Assembly: GCA_002371215.1 (NCBI GenBank)
Contig: DFGL01000022.1
Span: 873-36,955, forward strand
Length of the DNA stretch: 36,083 nt
Direction: 5' to 3'
DNA from: Ruminococcaceae bacterium UBA3751
GTDB lineage: Bacteria; Bacillota; Clostridia; Oscillospirales; Acutalibacteraceae
The position numbers and the translations under genes were made by a program. Below, one piece after another: positions 7,083 through 14,470 of the stretch (position 1 is the first letter of the stretch; the number at the start of each line of letters is the position of its first letter). The notes beneath the pieces were generated by a model that saw nothing but the letters and a program-made list of their open reading frames with translations, searched no databases and had not been told where the DNA came from.

Positions 7083-8421
7083 AACGATATCTGCCTCCCA
7101 GCATTCTTATCTTTCTTAAATAAATTATCAAAAGCGGTATATCCGCAAGCAGCCAAGCCGCAGGACCCGCGTAACAAACCGCGCTGAAGCCGATTAGCGG
7201 AGTCAGCACGAACGCCACTGCAAGCCTTCCGAAGAACTCGCCCGCGCCCGCTATCATATTTGCATATGTAAAGCCCATTCCCTGCAGCGTATTCCTGAGC
7301 ACAAGCAACACAGAAACGAGCATATAACACTGTGATACCGCCGTTATGTACGCCTTTGCGGCGGAGAGCACCGCCCCGTTTTGCTCGCTCATAAAAAGGG
7401 AGGTCAAGTAAGGTCCCGCAAAATAAAGCAGAAGGCTCATAAATACGGAAACGAGCATATTCACAAAGAGAATCTGACGCGAGCCCTTTTTTATTCTTTC
7501 ATAATTTTCCGCGCCGTAGTTCTGGCCCGTAAAGGTCTGCGCCGCAACGCCGAAACCGCTCATAGGGATATTGGTTAGGTTTTCAACCCTCGCCGCCGCG
7601 GTAAAGCCCGCCATAACGTTTGCGCCGAAGGAGTTTACGGCGCTCTGCAGCGCCATTGAACCTACCGAGGTAATAGTAAACTGAAGGGACACGGGAATTC
7701 CGAGTTTTATCTGCTGAATTGCAGTCTTTTTTTCAAGACGGAAATCCTCTTTTTTCAGTTCAACGTTCGGGTTAAATTTAATAACGTATATTCCCGTAAG
7801 AAGCGCCGCGGTAAAATGAGAAATCATCGTTGCGCCCGCCGCGCCTTTAACTCCCCAGCCGAAATACTTAACAAAAAGAATATCCAAAACAAAGTTGACA
7901 ACCACGCTGACTCCGAAAAAGTACAGCGGCTTTCTGCTTTCGCCTACGGCACGGGAAATTGCGGTAAAGTTGTTTGAAAGCATCTGAAGCGGAACGGCAA
8001 AATATAGCAGATTTACGTAGCTTGCCGACAGCCCGATTATCTCATCGGGCGTACCGATAAGTTTAAGCAGCGGGGTTGAAACGATATGCGCCGTTACAAC
8101 AATGACAAGCCCTATTAAAAATGCAACCGTTACGCTTGAGCCCGCGTACTTTGCAACGCCCTTTTTATCGCCCGCTCCGAAAGCGTGGGCAACGGGAATT
8201 GTAAAGCCGCTCGTCAGCCCGAGAGCCGCGCCGATAACGAAGGAATTTATTGCGCCGACGTTTCCTACCGCCGCAAGCGCGTTATTCCCCGCATACCGCC
8301 CGACTATTATATTGTCAACAAAGGTGTAATTATACTGCAAAAGCTGGGACAGCATTATGGGAAAAGCAAAGGTGATTACGCCTTTCATTATGCTGCCGCT
8401 GAGCATACCGTTCTTTTTCAT
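7069..8421 (-). CDS. MATE-family multidrug/toxin exporter
   Basis: A 450-residue, twelve-helix membrane protein with the MATE pattern: N-terminal GSIMKGVITFAFPIMLSQLLQ, VDNIIVGRYAGNNALAAVG in the first half, and a homologous second half starting near AIQQIKLGIPVSLQF. Such proteins exchange drugs or metabolites for Na+ or H+. It lies between the M18 aminopeptidase and metF and overlaps metF by 14 bases. The substrate cannot be told from sequence; linkage to the met genes may only be transcriptional. About 30 bases upstream is a hairpin that may end the aminopeptidase transcript. Confidence 0.92.
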   Translation of the reverse strand: MKKNGMLSGSIMKGVITFAFPIMLSQLLQYNYTFVDNIIVGRYAGNNALAAVGNVGAINSFVIGAALGLTSGFTIPVAHAFGAGDKKGVAKYAGSSVTVAFLIGLVIVVTAHIVSTPLLKLIGTPDEIIGLSASYVNLLYFAVPLQMLSNNFTAISRAVGESRKPLYFFGVSVVVNFVLDILFVKYFGWGVKGAAGATMISHFTAALLTGIYVIKFNPNVELKKEDFRLEKKTAIQQIKLGIPVSLQFTITSVGSMALQSAVNSFGANVMAGFTAAARVENLTNIPMSGFGVAAQTFTGQNYGAENYERIKKGSRQILFVNMLVSVFMSLLLYFAGPYLTSLFMSEQNGAVLSAAKAYITAVSQCYMLVSVLLVLRNTLQGMGFTYANMIAGAGEFFGRLAVAFVLTPLIGFSAVCYAGPAAWLLADIPLLIIYLRKIRMLGGRYRYENK

Positions 8422-8455
8422 ATGTTACCGCAATAAAGTGTTTGTTAAGACAGAA

Positions 8456-8477
8456 GGGGGCAAAATGCTTTGCCCCC
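8456..8477 (-). terminator. Hairpin between aminopeptidase and MATE genes
   Basis: Minus-strand stem GGGGGCAAA / TTTGCCCCC (9 bp, loop GCAT) followed by TTCTGTCTT. The T run is imperfect, so it may be a partial terminator or a processing/stabilising hairpin inside the operon. Confidence 0.6.
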
Positions 8478-8487
8478 TCGGGATTTG

Positions 8488-9888
8488 TTATTTTGTAAAG
8501 AAGGTTATAAATGCTTTGTACGCCATATAAACGTCTATTTTTGAAACGATTTCATAAGGCGCGTGCATTGAGAGAACGGGAACGCCTACGTCAATTGTAT
8601 CAACGTCAAGGTTGGCGATATACATTGCAACGGTACCGCCGCCGCCTCCGTCAACCTTACCGAGCTCGCCCGTCTGCCAGAGAACGTCGTTCTCATCAAG
8701 AAGGCGCCTTACCCATCCGCAGAATTCCGCGGAAGCGTCGCTCGTTCCGCTCTTACCGCGTGAGCCCGTAAACTTTGTTACGCAAACGCCGTTATTGATA
8801 AAGGACGCGTTGTTCTTTTCAAATACCGATGACCACGTCGGGTCGTAAGCCGCGTTAACGTCGGCTGAAAGGCATTTTGAATTACGCAGTACGTCCCTGC
8901 CGTCATAGCCTTCCATTCTCGCTAAATCCTCAATGAAATACTTGAGGTAGGAGGAGTTGAGACCGGTATTTCCGTCAGAGCCGATTTCCTCTTTATCCGT
9001 AAGAACCGTAATCGCCGTATATTCGGGAGCCTCGTCAATATCAAGGATAGCCTCAAGAGCGGGATAAGAGCAAACCCTGTCGTCGTGGCCGTAGCCGCCG
9101 ATAAGGCTTCTGTCAAAGCCGATATCGTCAACGGTGAATGCGGGAACGAGCTCTAACTCTGCAGAGAGGAAATCCCTCTCAATAATTCCGTACTTTTCAT
9201 AAAGGAGGGAAAGGAGATTGAGCTTGATTTTTTCGCTCTCCTCGTCATCCCTGAACGGACGGGAGCCGATTACAACGTTGAGCTCCTCGCCCTTAACGAT
9301 TTCGTTAGCCTTTCTCTGCATCTGCTCATCGCCGAGATGCGGAAGAATATCGGTAATGCAGAACTTGGGCTCGCCCGGCGCTTCGCCGATTTTAACGTCA
9401 ACAAAGGTTCCGTCGTTTTTACAGATTCTGCCGTGGAGCGAAAGCGGAATTGCAACCCACTGATACTTTTTAATTCCGCCGTAGTAATGAGTTTTGAAAT
9501 AGCCGAGCCCCTCCTGCTCGTATACGGGACACTGCTTTAAATCAAGACGGGGAGAATCAATATGAGCGGCGGAAATTCTTACGCCGTCCTTAATGCTTCT
9601 TTTACCTTTAACGCAGAGAATTACGGATTTTCCGCGGTTTGCATAGTAAACCTTTTCGCCCGCCTCAAGCGGCTCGCCGAACTCATCAAATTTAACAAAG
9701 CCGTTGTCAATTGCAACCTTTTCAACCCAGGCGGCAATCTCCCTTTCGGTTTTACATTCGCCGAGGAATTCCTTATATCCCTCGCAGAAGGCGTCGCACT
9801 CTCTGAGCTCCTCGGGGCTCATAAAATCAACGCCGTTTTTCTTTTCATTGAAAAGCATTTCCTTTAACTGTTTTGCTTTTTCACTCAT
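8488..9888 (-). CDS. M18-family aspartyl/leucyl aminopeptidase
   Basis: A 466-residue cytosolic zinc aminopeptidase of the M18 family (LapI/DNPEP/ApeB type). Visible metal and catalytic motifs are the His-Asp pair in SAAHIDSPRLDLK, GYGHDDRVC, the catalytic Glu pair in LTDKEEIGSDGNTG, and the last His ligand in PVLSMHAPYEIVSKIDVY. The length matches the family. It removes N-terminal acidic or hydrophobic residues from peptides. It starts 24 bases after the end of the TsaC/CoaE fusion gene, with GGAGG near the ATG, consistent with co-transcription. Confidence 0.94.
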   Translation of the reverse strand: MSEKAKQLKEMLFNEKKNGVDFMSPEELRECDAFCEGYKEFLGECKTEREIAAWVEKVAIDNGFVKFDEFGEPLEAGEKVYYANRGKSVILCVKGKRSIKDGVRISAAHIDSPRLDLKQCPVYEQEGLGYFKTHYYGGIKKYQWVAIPLSLHGRICKNDGTFVDVKIGEAPGEPKFCITDILPHLGDEQMQRKANEIVKGEELNVVIGSRPFRDDEESEKIKLNLLSLLYEKYGIIERDFLSAELELVPAFTVDDIGFDRSLIGGYGHDDRVCSYPALEAILDIDEAPEYTAITVLTDKEEIGSDGNTGLNSSYLKYFIEDLARMEGYDGRDVLRNSKCLSADVNAAYDPTWSSVFEKNNASFINNGVCVTKFTGSRGKSGTSDASAEFCGWVRRLLDENDVLWQTGELGKVDGGGGGTVAMYIANLDVDTIDVGVPVLSMHAPYEIVSKIDVYMAYKAFITFFTK

Positions 9889-9912
9889 ATTTAAGTACCT
9901 CCGTGGTAAAAT

Positions 9913-11484
9913 TTACATTATTTCATCAAGGATTTCAAGAAGCTGCGCCTTAACGTCGCTCTTTAAATCGTTGATAATTACAAAATCGCTGTTTTTTATA
10001 TAGTATTCCTCGGAAAGCTGGGCGTTTATTCTCTCTAAAGCTCGCTCCCTTGAAATACCGTCGCGCTCCATTATCCTTTTAAGGCAGATTTCCTGCGGCG
10101 CGATAACGCTTATAACCTTAAAGCACTCGTTTTGAAGCCCCGCTTCAAATAGCTGCGGCGCGTCAATTACGCTGAGCGCCGTTGCTTCGGCAATACTGCG
10201 CTTTATAATTTCAGGGTGCATTATCTTATTCAGCTTATCCGTTTCCTCCCTGCTTTTAAACGCTCTTTTTGCAAGCAGGGCGCGGTCAAGCACGCCGTCC
10301 TTTACGGTATCCTCGCCGAAGGTTTTTTGTATCTCTTTCAGCACGGGCGAATTTTTTTCGGTAAGCGCTCTTGAAATTTTGTCGCTGTCTATAACCTTAA
10401 AGCCAAGCTCTGTCAGCAGCTCGCCGACATAGCCCTTTCCCGCGCCCGTTCTGCCCGTCAAGCCGATTAAAAACGGCTTTTTAAGGTCAACGGTTCTGAA
10501 CGCGGCGGCGCGGATAATTCGGTTATAAACCGCCATACCCACTCCGTTTTTATGCGGCGCTCTGGCATATACCTTTTTTGCGCCCATTTCGTCAAGCCTT
10601 CTGAGAGCGTCAAAAAGCTCCCTTGCCTGGCTTAAATCGTCGTTTTCTTTTCCGTAGGTTATATGGGGAACGTTTACCCTGTCGCCCTCAAAGCAGAGGG
10701 CAAAGCAATCGGGCAGCGCGTTTACGAATTCCTCAAAGCGCACCTTTTCGCCCTCAACAATTACTATCTCAGCCTTCGGGGAATAGTGTTTATATTTCAT
10801 ACCGGGCGAGGCGGCGGTTTCGTTTTCCTTCATACCGCTGAGCACAGCCGGAGAAACCTCAACCTCTCCGATAACCTTTTCAAGCATTTCCTTTGTTACC
10901 GCGCCGGGACGGAGAATAACGGGCTTTTCGCCAACGAGCGTAATCACCGTACTTTCCACGCCGAATTTACATTCGCCGCCGTCAATAATCGCGTCAATCT
11001 TTCCCGTCATATCGCTGATAACGTGCTGCGCCTTCGTCGGCGACGGGAGTCCGCTCGTGTTTGCAGACGGCGCCGCTATCGGACAGCCGCTCGCTTTAAT
11101 CAGCGCCCTTGCGGTTTCGTTTTCGGGCATTCTTACGGCAACGGTTTCAAGCCCGCCGCTCGTAACATACGGAATACGCTCCGCCTTTTCAAGAATAACG
11201 GTAAGCGGAGCGGGAAAAAATGCGTCAATAAGCGCTTTCGCCTTCGGCGTTACCTCTTTTACAAGCGGAATAATATCCTCCTTTTCCGCAATATGAACAA
11301 TCAGCGGATTATCGGCAGGTCTTCCCTTTGCGGCGAATATGCTTTTTACGGCGTTTTCATCAAGCGCGTTCGCGCCGAGGCCGTAAACCGTCTCCGTAGG
11401 AAAGGCAACAAGCCCGCCGCGGCGTATGATTTCGCCCGCAAGCTCAATATCCTGTTTTGATGTGGTTAGAAATTTTGTATTCAT
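9913..11484 (-). CDS. Fusion of L-threonylcarbamoyladenylate synthase (TsaC/Sua5) and dephospho-CoA kinase
   Basis: One 523-residue frame holds two enzymes. Residues 1-205 are the YrdC/Sua5 catalytic domain, first step of tRNA t6A synthesis (GLVAFPTETVYGLG, the KGRP motif at 53-56, SANTSGLPSPT, LRPGAV). Residues about 225-330 form the Sua5 C-terminal domain (PGMKYKHYSPK linker, GVGMAVYNRIIRAA end). Residues 337-523 are CoaE, last step of CoA synthesis: P-loop GLTGRTGAGKG, VIDSDKISR, the DAPQLFEAG lid region, and a C-terminal NDLKSD.. typical of CoaE. No stop or frameshift separates them. Sua5 and CoaE are normally separate genes. Symbols would be tsaC/coaE; I leave the symbol empty because it is a fusion. 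It may release two essential activities from one polypeptide. Confidence 0.92.
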   Translation of the reverse strand: MNTKFLTTSKQDIELAGEIIRRGGLVAFPTETVYGLGANALDENAVKSIFAAKGRPADNPLIVHIAEKEDIIPLVKEVTPKAKALIDAFFPAPLTVILEKAERIPYVTSGGLETVAVRMPENETARALIKASGCPIAAPSANTSGLPSPTKAQHVISDMTGKIDAIIDGGECKFGVESTVITLVGEKPVILRPGAVTKEMLEKVIGEVEVSPAVLSGMKENETAASPGMKYKHYSPKAEIVIVEGEKVRFEEFVNALPDCFALCFEGDRVNVPHITYGKENDDLSQARELFDALRRLDEMGAKKVYARAPHKNGVGMAVYNRIIRAAAFRTVDLKKPFLIGLTGRTGAGKGYVGELLTELGFKVIDSDKISRALTEKNSPVLKEIQKTFGEDTVKDGVLDRALLAKRAFKSREETDKLNKIMHPEIIKRSIAEATALSVIDAPQLFEAGLQNECFKVISVIAPQEICLKRIMERDGISRERALERINAQLSEEYYIKNSDFVIINDLKSDVKAQLLEILDEIM

Positions 11485-11507
11485 AATTTCAATTGATAAT
11501 GGACGTT

Positions 11508-11605
11508 TTAGTTCGGAATTCGGAGTTCGGAATTCGGAATTGTTGTTATTGCAACGGTTTTCGTATTCTTAATTCTTAATTCTTAACTCTTAATTCTTAA
11601 TTAGA
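11508..11605. repeat. Modular intergenic repeat between prfA and the TsaC/CoaE gene
   Basis: Left end is a GGAATTCGGAGTTCGGAATT array, centre is TTGTTATTGCAACGG, and right end is a tandem of TTAATTC (AATTCTTAATTCTTAACT...). It reaches to within three bases of the prfA stop codon. It shows no good terminator, so transcription may continue through it. Confidence 0.8.
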
Positions 11606-11607
11606 GA

Positions 11608-12681
11608 TTACTCCTGCGACGCCTTTAGCTTTTCGGCTGTATCCGCGGTTATAAGCGCGTCAATCAGCTCGTCAAGGTCGCCGTTTAAAATCTGTTCAAG
11701 CTTATAGAGAGTAAGGTTGATTCTGTGGTCCGTAACCCTGCCCTGAGGATAGTTATAGGTACGGATTCTCTCGCTTCTGTCGCCCGTTCCTACCTGTGCC
11801 TTGCGCTCGCCCGCAATCTCTGCGTCGTGCTTAGCCTTTTCCGCGTCATAAAGCCTTGCGCGGAGTACCTTAAGCGCCTTTTCCTTGTTTTTGTGCTGGC
11901 TGCGCTCGTCCTGACATTCAACCACCGTGCCCGTGGGGATATGGGTTATACGGATAGCGGACGAGGTTTTGTTAATATGCTGGCCGCCCGCGCCGCTTGA
12001 ACGGAAGGTGTCAATCTGCAAATCCTTTTCGTTAAGCTCAAAATCAACGTCCTCCGCCTCGGGAAGAACAGCTACGGTTGTAGTTGAGGTATGAATTCTG
12101 CCCTGACTTTCGGTTTCGGGCACGCGCTGAACACGGTGTACTCCGCTCTCGAATTTAAAGCGGGAATAGGCGCCGTCGCCATCAACGGAAAAAGAGATTT
12201 CCTTATAGCCGCCGAGCCCCGTTTCGCTTGCGGAGAGCACCTCCGTTTTAAAGCCCTTTGCCTCGGCGTACATTGAGTACATTCTGAAAAGCACGCCAGC
12301 AAAAAGAGCGCTCTCCTCGCCTCCCGCGCCGCCGCGGATTTCAATAATAACGTTTTTATCGTCGTTAGGGTCTCGCGGAAGAAGAAGAACCTTAAGCTCC
12401 TCGCTGAGCCTTTCCATATCGTCGCGGCTCTGCTCAAATTCATCCTTTACCATTGCGGCAAAATCATCGTCAAGCGAGCTGTCTCCAAGCATTTCGCGGC
12501 TTTCCTCGTTCGTTTCCTTAGCCGCCTTGTACTCTCTGAATTTTTCAACAACGGGGGTGAGCTGCTTAATTTCCTTCATAAGCTTTGTATACTCGTCAAG
12601 GTCCGCAATAATTTCGCTCTTGCAGACAAGCTCGTTCACCTCGTTAAATCTTTTTTCAACTTCAATCAGTTTATCAAACAT
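11608..12681 (-). CDS. prfA: Peptide chain release factor 1
   Basis: A 357-residue RF1, which reads UAA/UAG and triggers hydrolysis of peptidyl-tRNA. The GGQ motif is in SSGAGGQHINKTSSA. The PxT-type codon-recognition loop region lies after VHRVQRVPETESQGRIHTS. The start at 12681 (MFDKLIEVEKRF) is the usual RF1 N-terminus; the longer frame runs into the upstream DUF951 gene. AAAGGA lies shortly before the ATG. It is 20 bases after the DUF951 gene and probably co-transcribed from the promoter at 12916-12944. Confidence 0.97.
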   Translation of the reverse strand: MFDKLIEVEKRFNEVNELVCKSEIIADLDEYTKLMKEIKQLTPVVEKFREYKAAKETNEESREMLGDSSLDDDFAAMVKDEFEQSRDDMERLSEELKVLLLPRDPNDDKNVIIEIRGGAGGEESALFAGVLFRMYSMYAEAKGFKTEVLSASETGLGGYKEISFSVDGDGAYSRFKFESGVHRVQRVPETESQGRIHTSTTTVAVLPEAEDVDFELNEKDLQIDTFRSSGAGGQHINKTSSAIRITHIPTGTVVECQDERSQHKNKEKALKVLRARLYDAEKAKHDAEIAGERKAQVGTGDRSERIRTYNYPQGRVTDHRINLTLYKLEQILNGDLDELIDALITADTAEKLKASQE

Positions 12682-12701
12682 ATATTTTCCTTTCCGAAGG
12701 A

Positions 12702-12887
12702 TTAATCCTTGTGCGGCATAATCTGCTTTATATTTTTCTCCGCCTTGCTGCGCGGAAGCATAACCTCCCGCTCGCAGCCGAGGCATTTTATTTTGAAATC
12801 AGCGCCTATTCTCAGCACCTCAAACTCCTTGCCGCCGCAGGGGTGCGGCTTTTTCATCAACAATCTGTCGCCCACGTTAACGTTCAT
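12702..12887 (-). CDS. DUF951 family small protein
   Basis: A 61-residue protein with the DUF951 pattern: GDRLLMKKPHPCGG, FEVLRIGADFKIKCLGCER, VMLPRSKAEKNIKQI. Two cysteine groups (C of PHPCG, and CLGC) suggest a small zinc-bound beta fold. The start at 12887 is chosen because GGAGG lies 7 bases upstream; the frame opening at 12902 lacks one. DUF951 often neighbours translation or chromosome-partition genes in Firmicutes; function is unknown. It leads the prfA operon. Confidence 0.88.
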   Translation of the reverse strand: MNVNVGDRLLMKKPHPCGGKEFEVLRIGADFKIKCLGCEREVMLPRSKAEKNIKQIMPHKD

Positions 12888-12915
12888 ACTGCACCTCCGC
12901 ACTGTTATTCACATT

Positions 12916-12944
12916 ATTATATCACTATATATAATTATTATCAA
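12916..12944 (-). promoter_or_regulatory. Sigma-A promoter of the DUF951-prfA operon
   Basis: TTGATA (12944-12939), 17-base spacer, TATAAT (12921-12916) on the minus strand; transcription would start near 12909. The divergent S1 gene starts at 13007, with a TATAAT-like box near 12974-12980 but no good -35. Confidence 0.8.
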
Positions 12945-13006
12945 CTAAAAACATAAATAAGAAAAAATATTCATATAATTTAACAGTCTTTATAAGGAAT
13001 GATACG

Positions 13007-13987
13007 ATGAAATACTATCCCGAAGGCGTTTGCCGTTCTTTAAATAAAAAGTTTTACACCTTACCCTCGCTTAAAGCGGCGCTGGAGAGCGGTGAAATAA
13101 TTGAGGGCAGGGTCGTCCTCTGCGATTCATCCCATAATCTTTACGTTGACCTCGGCGCTTACAGAGGAATTATCCCCCGTACCGAGGGCGCGCTGGGGAT
13201 AATTGAGGGTACGGTGCGGGATATTGCGCTTATTTCTAAGGTAAACCGAAGCGTTTGCTTCAGGATTAAGGGCTTCCACGCTGAAAACGGAAAAACCGTT
13301 CCCATTCTCTCCAGACGGAGCGTTCAGCTGAGCTGTATGCGGGATTACATAGATAAGCTGTGCGAGGGAGATATAATTACCGCACGGGTTACAAGGCTTG
13401 AAAGCTTCGGCGCATTTATTGATATAGGCTGCGGAATTAACAGCCTTATTCCGATTGATATGCTCTCCGTTTCAAGAATTTCCCACCCGAGAGAAAGGCT
13501 CTCCGACGGTCAGTTAATCAAAACCGTGCTGAAAAAGAGAGAGCCCGAAAAGCTCACCTTTTCTCTTAAAGAGCTGCTCGGTACATGGGAGGAAAATGCT
13601 GCGCTTTTCAAGGCGGGAGAAACCGTAACGGGCATAGTAAGAAGCGTTGAAAGCTACGGCGTTTTTGTTGAGCTTACCCCTAATCTCGCCGGGCTTGCGG
13701 AGCCGTTTGACGGGGTTAAAACGGGGATGAAGGTTTCCGTTTTTATTAAGTCGATTTCACCTCAGCGCCTTAAAATCAAGCTGGCGATAATCGAGGCGTT
13801 CCGTGAGAACACCGAGCCGCCGCAGCTACAGTATTTCCGCGAGGATAAGCACATAAACGAGTGGCGCTACTCCCCCGCCTTCAGCGATAAACAGCTTACT
13901 ACCGAATTCGGAATTCGGAAAGCGGAATTCGGAATTGAGGGCGGAATACCCGCACCCGATTCTATTATTGCAAACAATAATTCTTAA
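13007..13987 (+). CDS. S1 RNA-binding domain protein with a repeat-derived C-terminus
   Basis: A 326-residue protein with three S1-like OB segments: a degenerate one at about 32-100 (GRVVLCDSSHNLYVDLG), a clear one at 120-190 (ARVTRLESFGAFIDIG, SLIPIDMLS), and a third at about 203-262 (GIVRSVESYGVFVELTPNLAGL). This resembles short S1-type proteins encoded next to housekeeping genes in Clostridia; it could bind RNA or ribosomes but is not full-length ribosomal protein S1. From about residue 299 (base 13901) the sequence (EFGIRKAEFGIEGG...) is translation of the intergenic GGAATTC repeat, and the stop codon lies in the TTAATTC array. AAGGA precedes the ATG. Confidence 0.88.
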   Translation: MKYYPEGVCRSLNKKFYTLPSLKAALESGEIIEGRVVLCDSSHNLYVDLGAYRGIIPRTEGALGIIEGTVRDIALISKVNRSVCFRIKGFHAENGKTVPILSRRSVQLSCMRDYIDKLCEGDIITARVTRLESFGAFIDIGCGINSLIPIDMLSVSRISHPRERLSDGQLIKTVLKKREPEKLTFSLKELLGTWEENAALFKAGETVTGIVRSVESYGVFVELTPNLAGLAEPFDGVKTGMKVSVFIKSISPQRLKIKLAIIEAFRENTEPPQLQYFREDKHINEWRYSPAFSDKQLTTEFGIRKAEFGIEGGIPAPDSIIANNNS

Positions 13988-14013
13988 TTCTTCATTATTA
14001 ATTCTTAATTAAA
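13903..14013. repeat. Modular intergenic repeat overlapping the S1 gene 3' end
   Basis: GAATTCGGAATTCGG arrays at 13903-13936, core TTATTGCAAACAAT near 13965-13978, and AATTCTTAATTCTTCATT arrays to about 14013. The first two thirds are coding in the S1 gene. It is followed by a poly-A run and a GCACCCGTCGGGTGT hairpin. Confidence 0.8.
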
Positions 14014-14051
14014 AAAAGCACCCGTCGGGTGTCCGTCATAAAGAAGTTAAA

Positions 14052-14183
14052 TAAGCCTTCCCCTTGAGGGGAAGGTGGATTGCCGAAGGCAAGACGGATG
14101 AGGTGTAAGTTTTAATTGTTTCTTATTATTTCCACCTCATCAGTTTCGCTTCGCTCAACAGCTTCCCCTCAAGGGGAAGCCTT
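14052..14183. mobile_element. Palindromic MITE-like element, copy 2
   Basis: Inverted copy of the element at 3140-3270. Left end AAGCCTTCCCCTTGAGG, right end CCTCAAGGGGAAGCCTT; internal TTGCCGAAGGCAA hairpin, GATGAGGTG...CACCTCATC inverted repeat and GTTTCGCTTCGCTCAAC. No ORF. Similarity to copy 1 continues on both sides: left to the GTCATAAAGAAGTTAA motif (14036-14051), and right through the promoter and leader L2. Confidence 0.8.
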
Positions 14184-14242
14184 TTTCTTTTCCGGATTTG
14201 TCTTTACAAATCCTATGCTCGTTGCAGTCTATGACATATTTC

Positions 14243-14271
14243 TTGACTATATGCTACAAAAATGCTAAAAT
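14243..14271 (+). promoter_or_regulatory. Promoter of leader L2
   Basis: TTGACT (14243-14248), 17-base spacer, TAAAAT (14266-14271). The start is expected near 14278, exactly the first paired base of the leader. Upstream at 14194-14213 is an 8-bp hairpin GGATTTGT-CTTT-ACAAATCC, also kept in L1. Confidence 0.85.
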
Positions 14272-14277
14272 AAAAGT

Positions 14278-14450
14278 GCCAAACAAAAGTTTATATTTTT
14301 ATTTCGCAATAATGGCGTGTTATTTTTATCCTTTGATAAAAATGCATGCTCAAGTTTCACATGCTATCATTGCGATTTTATGTAAACTTTTGTTTGGCGA
14401 CAGTTGAGCTTGCGTTTTTGGCGTACAGCTTGGCTGTACGCATTTTTTAT
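14278..14450 (+). ncRNA. Structured leader RNA L2 (attenuator/riboswitch-like or sRNA)
   Basis: The closing stem GCCAAACAAAAGTTTATAT (14278-14296) pairs over 19 positions with 14380-14398 (one G-U). A second helix joins TCGCAATAATGGCGTG (14304-14319) to CATGCTATCATTGCGA (14360-14375) with wobbles and one mismatch. The apical hairpin is ATTTTTATC-CTTT-GATAAAAAT (14322-14343), followed by GCATGCTC (14344-14351). The 3' part includes the 37-nt block (14392-14428) identical to L1 and a terminator directly before the RBS. GCATGCTC can pair with GAGCTTGC (14406-14413) as a pseudoknot, with one T-T mismatch. Read by eye; I know no family it belongs to. Confidence 0.78.
14421..14448 (+). terminator. 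Terminator at the 3' end of leader L2
   Basis: Perfect stem GCGTACAGC (14421-14429) / GCTGTACGC (14433-14441), loop TTG, then A and six T. Eight bases later is the AAAGGAG of the next gene. Antiterminator option: CAGTTGAGC (14401-14409) with GCTTGGCTG (14428-14436), all nine positions pairing if G-U is allowed. Confidence 0.9.
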
Positions 14451-14470
14451 TATTGAAAGGAGATATTACT

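Noticed and set aside
14278..14398. 6S RNA
   Set aside because: The rod is only about 120 nt, is followed by a conserved 3' block and terminator before an RBS, and exists twice with unrelated genes behind it. The typical large central bubble is not evident.
14198..14407. Open frame of 69 codons across leader L2
   Set aside because: It starts before the promoter and runs through the stem and terminator parts; the matching frame is not kept in L1. The base changes preserve pairing, not codons.
14278..14450. Retron ncRNA or group II-like element
   Set aside because: There is no reverse transcriptase gene near either copy, and no conserved priming G or domain V-like hairpin was seen.
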